From SCGC-AAA471-B05 sp032249055 (GTDB taxonomy: Archaea > Thermoproteota > Thermoprotei > Gearchaeales > Gearchaeaceae): a stretch of 48,796 bases of DNA. Positions 42,867 to 48,796 of the stretch are shown piece after piece. The DNA is taken from assembly GCA_032249055.1 (NCBI GenBank), contig JAVVGP010000002.1, positions 1 to 48,796 on the forward strand, given 5' to 3'. The translations under genes were made by a program, and so were the position numbers. Each line of letters starts with the position of its first letter. Position 1 is the stretch's first letter. The notes beneath the pieces are model-generated. The model saw only the letters and a program-made list of their open reading frames with translations. It was not told the origin of the DNA and ran no database searches.

Positions 42867-43927
42867 TAACTTCTTTCAAAAAGCAAATAATCAAGTTTTT
42901 TCTTTATTTCTTCAGGATCTTTTGTAGAAAAATACCATTCTATTGTTCTTTTCAATCCTTCTTTATAACTAACTTTAGGTTCCCAGCTAAGTAATTTTCT
43001 AGCTAAAGTTAGATCTGCAGCTCTAGACAATACTCCAACAGGTTTGTTTGTATCATAAACAATCTTATTTGGTCTCCAGTTAACTATTTCAAATATCATT
43101 TCAGCTAATTCATTGATCGTTATGCTATCTTCCCTTCCAGCATTTACAGCAGTACCATCTTCAATTTTTTCACAAGCCAAGATCAAGGCATCTACAATAT
43201 CATCTATATAAGTATAGTTTCTTTTTTGCTTACCGTTCCCCCAAATTACAAACGGATCCATTTTTATGAAAGCTTTAGCTATTAAAGCTATAACAGAATG
43301 TGTTTCATTTTCCCTTGGTCCATAGGCTGTAAATATTCTAACAGAAGAAGTTTTCATTCCGTACTGTCTATGATAAGCTTTTAAAGCCATTTCTCCCATC
43401 AATTTAGTCCAACCATATTCTAGATCTGCATTGGCTTTACCATAAGTAAAAGGATCAGCATCTTCTTCTTTTAATTTATAATTACCTTCAGGATCTTCCT
43501 GTAAATAAACAGGGTAAACACATGCAGAACTAGCATAGCATATTCTTTCTACGTTATTTTTACATGCTTCTTCAAAAACTAGCTGATCTATTATCATTCC
43601 TGTACAAACATCTGCAGGATGTGTAGCTATGTATCCTCTTCCTCCATGAATTGCTGCTAAATGAAACACAATATCTATATTTTTAACTGCTTTTCTTACA
43701 AATCTTCTATCTTTTAAATCTCCAACATAAACCTTTAAATTTGCTTCCTTTGCAATATATTCTCCTCTTGCAATTTTTGAAAAATTGTATTGCAAATTTT
43801 CCCATTTTCCGCTTGAGAAATTATCAGCTACAATAACTTCAGCACCTTCTTTTAACAATCTATCTACAAGGTGACTTCCTATGAATGATGCCCCTCCTGT
43901 AACAAGAACTTTTTTACCTTTATACAT
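42866..43927 (-). CDS. NAD-dependent sugar epimerase/dehydratase (extended SDR)
   Basis: The 353-residue protein carries the extended-SDR motifs: VTGGASFIGSHLVDRL (9-24) for NAD binding, SSACVYP (133-139) with the catalytic Ser region, Y171-x-x-x-K175 in YGWTK, and RIFTAYGPRENETHS next. It resembles the WbpP/GalE group and the archaeal epimerases that make nucleotide sugars such as UDP-galactose, or GDP-mannose 3,5-epimerase-like enzymes. The reaction is not certain. It overlaps its upstream paralogue by eight bases and the carbamoyltransferase by one. Confidence 0.9.
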   Translation of the reverse strand: MYKGKKVLVTGGASFIGSHLVDRLLKEGAEVIVADNFSSGKWENLQYNFSKIARGEYIAKEANLKVYVGDLKDRRFVRKAVKNIDIVFHLAAIHGGRGYIATHPADVCTGMIIDQLVFEEACKNNVERICYASSACVYPVYLQEDPEGNYKLKEEDADPFTYGKANADLEYGWTKLMGEMALKAYHRQYGMKTSSVRIFTAYGPRENETHSVIALIAKAFIKMDPFVIWGNGKQKRNYTYIDDIVDALILACEKIEDGTAVNAGREDSITINELAEMIFEIVNWRPNKIVYDTNKPVGVLSRAADLTLARKLLSWEPKVSYKEGLKRTIEWYFSTKDPEEIKKKLDYLLFERS

Positions 43928-44903
43928 TGTTCAATTTCTTATAAGCCCATTCTATTGTTCTCCTCAACCCTTCTTCTAATTTTGTCTTTGGCATCCATTC
44001 AAGCTTTTCCTTCATTTTTGTAAGATCTGCGCAGTATCCTTTTACTCCTACTGTTCCATTTAGATCATATTCTATTTTTATCTCCTTACCAAGAATTTTA
44101 ATAATTTTTGAAGCAACTTCATTTATTGTAACTACTTCATCACTTCCAAGATTTATTGGTTCAGCATCATTAGCTTTTAGCATGCATCTAAGAAGACCTT
44201 CAACACAATCTTGAACATATAAGAATGCTCTTTGCTGACTTCCATCACCTAATATTACAAATCTTTCCTTTGGATACATTATTGCCTTTCTTATCAATGA
44301 TGGAATTACATGAGCCCATTTTAGATCAAGATTTTCATTTTCACCATAAGCATTAAATATTCTAGGAACTGAACATTTTATACCATAGTCTTTATAATAA
44401 GCTTTACATGCTATTTCTCCCAATATTTTTGCCCATCCATATGTTGTAGGTGGATTTGCTGGATAAGCATCTTCTTCTTTAAATACATTCAATCCATTTG
44501 TTTTGCTTCTATAAACACAAGCAGAACTTGTAAATAAAAAGCCTTTAACATCATTTTTTCTTGCAGCTTCAAGCATGTTTATATTCATTGTTACTGAAGG
44601 AGATAATTGTTCAACATTCACCTTTGAAATATAATGAATTCCACCAACAGATGAAGCTAAATGAAAAATGTAATCGACTCCTTGACTAACTTTTATGCAA
44701 TTATTTATGTCTGTTAAATCTACTTTGTAAAATTTTATTTTATTAATTACCTCGCTTAAATTTTCTAAGCTTCCTCTGGAAAGATTATCCGCAACTATAA
44801 CATTTGCACCTATCTCTACTAGTTTCTTAGCCAAATTTGAACCTATAAATCCTGCACCGCCTGTAATTAAAACGTTGCTTCCTTCAAATTCCTTAAAATT
44901 CAT
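43920..44903 (-). CDS. NAD-dependent sugar epimerase/dehydratase (extended SDR), paralogue
   Basis: The 327-residue protein has VLITGGAGFIGSNLAKKL (11-28), TSSACVY (125-131) and Y155-x-x-x-K159 in YGWAK, followed by RIFNAYGENENLDL, the same order as its downstream neighbour. Both end in a similar R-R-T-I-E-W segment, but the sequences differ enough to suggest two reactions, or two steps of one pathway. Candidate substrates are nucleotide-hexoses. It starts with ATG, 34 bases after the GT4 gene. Confidence 0.9.
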   Translation of the reverse strand: MNFKEFEGSNVLITGGAGFIGSNLAKKLVEIGANVIVADNLSRGSLENLSEVINKIKFYKVDLTDINNCIKVSQGVDYIFHLASSVGGIHYISKVNVEQLSPSVTMNINMLEAARKNDVKGFLFTSSACVYRSKTNGLNVFKEEDAYPANPPTTYGWAKILGEIACKAYYKDYGIKCSVPRIFNAYGENENLDLKWAHVIPSLIRKAIMYPKERFVILGDGSQQRAFLYVQDCVEGLLRCMLKANDAEPINLGSDEVVTINEVASKIIKILGKEIKIEYDLNGTVGVKGYCADLTKMKEKLEWMPKTKLEEGLRRTIEWAYKKLNNV

Positions 44904-44937
44904 TTCTTTAGTTAATGCTTTATCTGTTTAAATATTT

Positions 44938-46122
44938 TCATTCGAAGATTTTCTTAATGGCTTTCTTTAATTTATTTTCTGAAAAATATTCATCCAGAAC
45001 TTTAAAATTCCTCAATTTAAACTCTTTTAATGAATTTTTTTCTTTGGAAATTTTTATTAACAAGGATGCAATTTCTTGATGGTTAGCTTCTTCAAATACA
45101 AAACCAATATTTTTTTCTTTTGAAAACTTTGCTAAATATCCTTTTGATATTATTAACATTGGTTTCCCAAATCCTAAATATTCTACAAATTTTATTGGAA
45201 AGGATGCATCTGGAAACATTGAACTTTTTAAAGGAAGCATAAAAATATCTGAATTGCACATTTCTTTTAAATATTCTTTATAAGGTAAAGGCTTATTTTC
45301 AATTTTTACATTCTTTAAATCATATTCTTTTATTAATTTGCTTAGAATGCTGTACATTTCTCCTTGGCCTCTTATGATAAACTCTATCTTTTCGTTATTC
45401 AAAATTTTAGCGACTTCAATTATTGAAATTAGATCATAATTTTTACCAAGATTTCCTGAATAAACGATCCTTAATTTATCCTTACTAACATTTTCTTCGC
45501 AATCATGTTTTTTTGCTATATTTGGCAAAATTTCAATTTTTTTAGGTTCAATTTTATATTCTTTTGCAATAAAATCCTTCATCGAATCTGTTAATACAGT
45601 TACTTTATCACTTAACAAGTAGACAATTTTAGCCAAAAGTCTGCCTATTTTATAAAATGTACTATTATATCTTGCATAACCAGTGTTTACTAAAGCCTCT
45701 GGCCAAAGATCTGTAATGTCGCTTATCAATTTGCATTTATGAAAAATTTTAAATATTATTCCAGAAATGGAAGAAAATATTCTTTGACTAAAAGCCCAAA
45801 CGTAATCTGCTTTCTTTAAAATAAACAATGGAAAGAGAGAAGTGAAAGTAAATGTAATATATAATATTAATCTTCTATGTAAACCTTCATGCTTTAAAGG
45901 AGGAATGTAAACTCTTATTATTTTAATATTTTTTCCTTTCTCTATTATAATAGGTTTCGATTTGTAACCCTTTCTATCTCCATATGGATAATGCGGTAAA
46001 GATGTTATTAAGGTTACCTCATACCCGAGATCTATTAAAACTTTTATACAATTCTTTAATCTAATTACATCTCCATTTAAATCTGGAAGCCAATATTGTG
46101 ATATTATGCATATCTTTTTCAT
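44938..46122 (-). CDS. GT4 family glycosyltransferase (WbuB-like)
   Basis: The 394-residue protein opens ICIISQYWLPDLNGDVIRLK (4-23) and has DITDLWPEAL (135-144), characteristic of WbuB-type GT4 enzymes that work early on lipid-linked sugar. The donor domain holds RIVYSGNLGKNYDLISII (218-235), IIRGQGE (249-255) and FPIKFVEYLGFGKPM (308-322), which is the P-x-K-x-x-E-Y form of the motif in this group. A hydrophobic patch near 85-125 may lie on the membrane. The start overlaps the GT2 stop by four bases. Confidence 0.9.
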   Translation of the reverse strand: MKKICIISQYWLPDLNGDVIRLKNCIKVLIDLGYEVTLITSLPHYPYGDRKGYKSKPIIIEKGKNIKIIRVYIPPLKHEGLHRRLILYITFTFTSLFPLFILKKADYVWAFSQRIFSSISGIIFKIFHKCKLISDITDLWPEALVNTGYARYNSTFYKIGRLLAKIVYLLSDKVTVLTDSMKDFIAKEYKIEPKKIEILPNIAKKHDCEENVSKDKLRIVYSGNLGKNYDLISIIEVAKILNNEKIEFIIRGQGEMYSILSKLIKEYDLKNVKIENKPLPYKEYLKEMCNSDIFMLPLKSSMFPDASFPIKFVEYLGFGKPMLIISKGYLAKFSKEKNIGFVFEEANHQEIASLLIKISKEKNSLKEFKLRNFKVLDEYFSENKLKKAIKKIFE

Positions 46123-47003
46123 TTAGATTTTGATATTTCTTCCCTTATTAAAGAAACAAGTATAAATATTAACAAACCAGTCGTAGCTAAAATTATTGAA
46201 ATTATCAAACTCATTCCAGATATTATAAGCAAATTTGTTGGTAATTGTCTAGTAGTATTAAAGTAATCCATAGCTAATATTCCAGCAATTATGGAAATTA
46301 GTAAGAAAATAAAGGATGGAATTCCAAACAAAATTAAAGGATGTCTTATAGCATGTCTTTTTAAAACTGTAAGCAAAACATCTAAGCCATGTAAAATAGG
46401 ATTTGTTTTTGAAGGCTTTGGAACGTCATATTTAACAGAAATAGGAATTTCTATTACTTTTAAGTTATTATCTAAAGCTTTTAGCAAAATTTCAGAATCA
46501 GCTCCATAACCCATTTCTGATGGAATTAAGAGCTTTAATACTTCTTTTTTATAAGCTCTAAAACCGCATTGGGAATCTGTATATTTTTTGTTTGTAACAA
46601 TGTTTAATATTTTATTACCAATAACTCTATAACCTGGTACTTCCTTGCTTTTTGAATTTAAAAATCTTGAACCTATTACAACATCAGCATCATTTTCTGT
46701 TAAAGTATTTATAAAAAAAGGTATTAGATCTGGATCATGCTGCATATCAGCATCTAAAGTTATTACAACATCAGCATCTTCTTTCAAAGCTCTTTTAAAT
46801 AATTCAGCTAAACAATATCCTTTGCCATAATTTCTTTCATTTTTTATTACTTCAGCTCCAAGACTTTTGGCTATTTCATATGTCATATCTTGAGAGCCAT
46901 CATCACAAACTATTATTTTATCAACATATTTTTTCGCTTTTAATATGACTTTTGCTATTGTATTTTCTTCGTTATAAGCAGGAATTAAAGCAATAACTTT
47001 CAT
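46119..47003 (-). CDS. GT2 family glycosyltransferase, polyprenyl-phosphate hexose synthase-like
   Basis: The 294-residue protein has the GT2 N-terminal ALIPAYNEENTIAKVI (5-20), CDDGSQD (33-39), the metal site DAD at 84-86 followed by QHD, SQCGFRAY (144-151), and two membrane segments at about 220-246 and 257-287. This is the dolichol-phosphate-mannose synthase/GtrB layout with a C-terminal anchor. It moves one hexose from a nucleotide sugar to a polyprenyl or dolichyl phosphate, giving the donor for GT-C enzymes such as those at 31.7-39.6 kb. It is the first gene of its unit and has a TATA box at leaderless distance. Confidence 0.92.
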   Translation of the reverse strand: MKVIALIPAYNEENTIAKVILKAKKYVDKIIVCDDGSQDMTYEIAKSLGAEVIKNERNYGKGYCLAELFKRALKEDADVVITLDADMQHDPDLIPFFINTLTENDADVVIGSRFLNSKSKEVPGYRVIGNKILNIVTNKKYTDSQCGFRAYKKEVLKLLIPSEMGYGADSEILLKALDNNLKVIEIPISVKYDVPKPSKTNPILHGLDVLLTVLKRHAIRHPLILFGIPSFIFLLISIIAGILAMDYFNTTRQLPTNLLIISGMSLIISIILATTGLLIFILVSLIREEISKSK

Positions 47004-47026
47004 TCAAAAGATTAGTAGTTTTAAAA

Positions 47027-47034
47027 AATATAAA
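47027..47034 (-). promoter_or_regulatory. TATA box at leaderless distance before the GT2 gene
   Basis: The minus-strand TTTATATT is centred about 27 bases before the ATG at 47003, so transcription would begin at or next to the start codon. No Shine-Dalgarno is visible. This is the form expected for the first gene of an operon in crenarchaea. Confidence 0.55.
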
Positions 47035-47060
47035 CTTGGTGAAAAATCGGGTAAAATATA

Positions 47061-47136
47061 TAAAACTATGTTATTGAAAAATGAGCTGTTATTAGAATAA
47101 TTAGCTATTAAATAATAAGCAGAAAACATAGTTTTA
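47061..47136. repeat. 11-base inverted repeat between glmS and the GT2 gene
   Basis: TAAAACTATGT at 47061-47071 is answered by ACATAGTTTTA at 47126-47136. The ten-base CATAGTTTTA appears again at 47144-47153. It lies in the 168-base spacer after the glmS stop. It could be a 3'-end structure of the glmS transcript or a regulator site; the role is not known. Confidence 0.4.
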
Positions 47137-47171
47137 TCTGGTTCATAGTTTTAGGTTTACTTTATCTTTTT

Positions 47172-48796
47172 TTAAAGTACAGTTACGGATTTGGCTAAAT
47201 TCCTTGGTTTATCAGGGTCGAGTCCTTTTAATACTGCAGTATAATATGCTAAAAGCTGTAAAGGTAAAATGTATAAAATAGGTGTAATTATGCTATTCAT
47301 TTTAGGCATTCCTATGAATATATTGCTTAAAGATCTTATTTCTTCATCATCTTCTTCTGCTAAAGCAATTATTTCTGCTCCTCTTGCTTTCATTTCCATT
47401 ATATTTCCAATTATTTGCTTCCTTGTTTCATCCTTAGGAGCTATAAAAATAACTGGCACTCCTTCTTCTATCAAGCTTATTGGTCCATGCTTAGATTCTC
47501 CTGCAGGATAGGCTGTTGAAGGAATATATGCTATTTCTAAAAGCTTTAATCTTCCTTCCAAAGCTGTTCCATAATTTAATCCTCTAGCTAAAAAGAATAC
47601 ATGGTTCTTATTCATTATTTTCTTTGCTACTTCCTTTACTTCTTTGCTTTTTTCTTTTAAAATTTTTCCTGCTAAAATTGGTATTTCGCTAAGAGTTTCT
47701 TTCATTTCATCCATTTCATATTGTGAAATTTTTCCTCTTTTTTTAGCTAAATTCAAAGCTAAAAGTAAATGTATTATTAGCTGCGATGTATATGTTTTAG
47801 TAGCAGCTACTCCTATTTCGGGTCCTGATTGTTGCAAAACATATGCTCTTGCTACTCTTGTTAAAGTTGAACCTATTACATTACAAATAGCTAATATTGT
47901 ACATGCTCTTTTTCTTGCAAAATCTACTGCATTTAATACATCAGCTGTTTCTCCTGATTGAGAAACAAACAATATTGCTGTGTTAATATCTATTGAGGAG
48001 CCATAATTTTCTATGAATTCTGAAGCTATTACAGGAATTGTAGTAATTGTAGCAAGCTTTGAATAATAATATGAACCTACAACACATGAATGATATGAAG
48101 TTCCTGCTCCTACTAAAAATACTTTATTTGCTTTATCTATAAATTCTGAAATTAAATCTAAATAAATCTTTTGAGCATTTAAAGACCATCTCATAGATGT
48201 TTCTTGTTCCATTATTTCCTTTAGCATATAATGATCATAACCTTCCTTGCTTGCTTGTTCCAAGCTCCAATTTAAAATTATAGGCTTTCTATTAACCTTT
48301 ATTTTACCTTCTAATTTGTATATTTCATAACCATTAAGAGAAATTATTGCTATTTCGTTATCTTCTAAAGGAATGCATTCCTTAGTTTTATCTATAAAAG
48401 CTATAGTATCTGAGGAAGCAAAATTGAATTCTTTTCCTATTCCTAATAATAAAGGAGCACCGTTTCTTGCAAGGAAAATTTTATCTGGTTCATAAATTGT
48501 AATTACCGCAATAGCATATGAGCCTTGCAATCTTTTTATAGCTTGTATAAAAGCTTCTTTAAAATCTTTTGTTAGCTTGTAATATTCTTCAATTAAATGT
48601 ACTATTACTTCTGTATCTGTTCTTGAAACAAATTTATGATTGAGCTGTTCAAGTTCCTGCTTTAACTCCAGAAAATTTTCTATTATTCCATTATGGACTA
48701 TTGCTATGTTTTTAGTACAATCTAAATGAGGATGGGCATTGATCTGTGAAGGAGCACCATGTGTTGCCCATCTTGTATGAGCTATACCAATGTTTC
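47172..48796 (-). CDS. glmS: glutamine-fructose-6-phosphate aminotransferase, partial (cut by right window edge)
   Basis: About 540 codons are visible. The frame runs on past 48530 to the window edge without a start: upstream residues read NIGIAHTRWATHGAPSQINA and then AIVHNGIIENF, the glutaminase domain typical of GlmS. The isomerase part has two SIS domains with VGAGTSYHSCVVGSYY, SQSGETADVLNAV, LARGLNYGTALEGRLKLLE and GESKHGPISL, and the end DPDKPRNLAKSVTVL is the usual C-terminus. It makes glucosamine 6-phosphate from fructose 6-phosphate and glutamine, the first step to UDP-GlcNAc. The N-terminal Cys is outside the window. A TTG at 48530 inside the domain is not the start. Confidence 0.96.
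   Translation of the reverse strand, partial: NIGIAHTRWATHGAPSQINAHPHLDCTKNIAIVHNGIIENFLELKQELEQLNHKFVSRTDTEVIVHLIEEYYKLTKDFKEAFIQAIKRLQGSYAIAVITIYEPDKIFLARNGAPLLLGIGKEFNFASSDTIAFIDKTKECIPLEDNEIAIISLNGYEIYKLEGKIKVNRKPIILNWSLEQASKEGYDHYMLKEIMEQETSMRWSLNAQKIYLDLISEFIDKANKVFLVGAGTSYHSCVVGSYYYSKLATITTIPVIASEFIENYGSSIDINTAILFVSQSGETADVLNAVDFARKRACTILAICNVIGSTLTRVARAYVLQQSGPEIGVAATKTYTSQLIIHLLLALNLAKKRGKISQYEMDEMKETLSEIPILAGKILKEKSKEVKEVAKKIMNKNHVFFLARGLNYGTALEGRLKLLEIAYIPSTAYPAGESKHGPISLIEEGVPVIFIAPKDETRKQIIGNIMEMKARGAEIIALAEEDDEEIRSLSNIFIGMPKMNSIITPILYILPLQLLAYYTAVLKGLDPDKPRNLAKSVTVL

Noticed and set aside
48528..48530. TTG as a start for glmS
   Set aside because: The frame continues upstream to the window edge with clear GlmS glutaminase sequence, so the start lies outside.
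1..48796. CRISPR array, rRNA or tRNA gene
   Set aside because: No series of spaced identical repeats, no cloverleaf with a TTCGAAT-like arm and no rRNA signature was seen on either strand.

Overview
This 48.8 kb window is AT-rich (roughly 30% G+C by eye) and reads as archaeal, most probably a thermophilic member of the Thermoproteota (Crenarchaeota) or a near relative. Reasons: glycosyltransferases and STT3/AglB-like membrane proteins of archaeal type, a MoxR/DUF58/DUF4350/DUF1616 membrane operon, paired HEPN and MNT genes, archaeal AAA ATPases of the kind multiplied in crenarchaea, frequent TTG and GTG starts in four-base stop/start overlaps, and TATA-like boxes at leaderless spacing. The genus cannot be named from sequence reading alone. 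Every gene I can support lies on the minus strand, so transcription runs from high to low coordinates.

Layout, in the direction of transcription. The right edge is the 3' part of glmS (amino-sugar synthesis, cut by the window edge). Next is an operon of a polyprenyl-phosphate-type GT2, a GT4, two NAD-dependent sugar epimerases/dehydratases and a NodU/TobZ-type carbamoyltransferase (47.0-41.2 kb). Then come a small 113-residue protein gene, a GT4, and four overlapping genes for large multi-spanning proteins of the GT-C/AglB type (39.6-31.7 kb). A second, about 95% identical copy of the 113-residue gene follows at 31.2-30.8 kb, preceded by the rotted 3' end of a second carbamoyltransferase gene. 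The two copies therefore bracket the AglB-like block. An MNT gene with a truncated HEPN partner (30.8-30.2 kb) leads into an operon of membrane proteins with a MoxR ATPase and DUF58 (30.1-22.5 kb), then a further GT-C-like protein and two GT4 genes (22.4-18.1 kb).

An accessory island interrupts the sugar genes at 18.1-14.7 kb: a retropepsin-like aspartic protease, two paralogous archaeal ATPases, and an overlapping HEPN/MNT pair between them. One ATPase gene is visibly richer in G+C than its surroundings. The rest (14.5-0.4 kb) is a surface-glycan cluster: an AsnB-type amidotransferase, six GT4-like transferases, one frameshifted GT2, two class I methyltransferases, a Gfo/Idh/MocA dehydrogenase with a left-handed beta-helix acetyltransferase, and a partial methyltransferase running off the left edge.

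Together the window looks like a protein/lipid glycosylation and surface-polysaccharide locus: GlmS and the epimerases supply sugars; the dehydrogenase, acetyltransferase, AsnB-like enzyme, methyltransferases and carbamoyltransferase decorate them; GT4/GT2 enzymes assemble the chain; and the GT-C proteins act across the membrane. The most unusual signals are the duplicated 113-residue gene with its decayed carbamoyltransferase neighbour and a third relic copy, the tandem AglB-like proteins in which the WWDYG region is replaced by an A-D/E-x-x-(G)-x-W-I pattern, and the ATPase/HEPN/MNT/retropepsin island.
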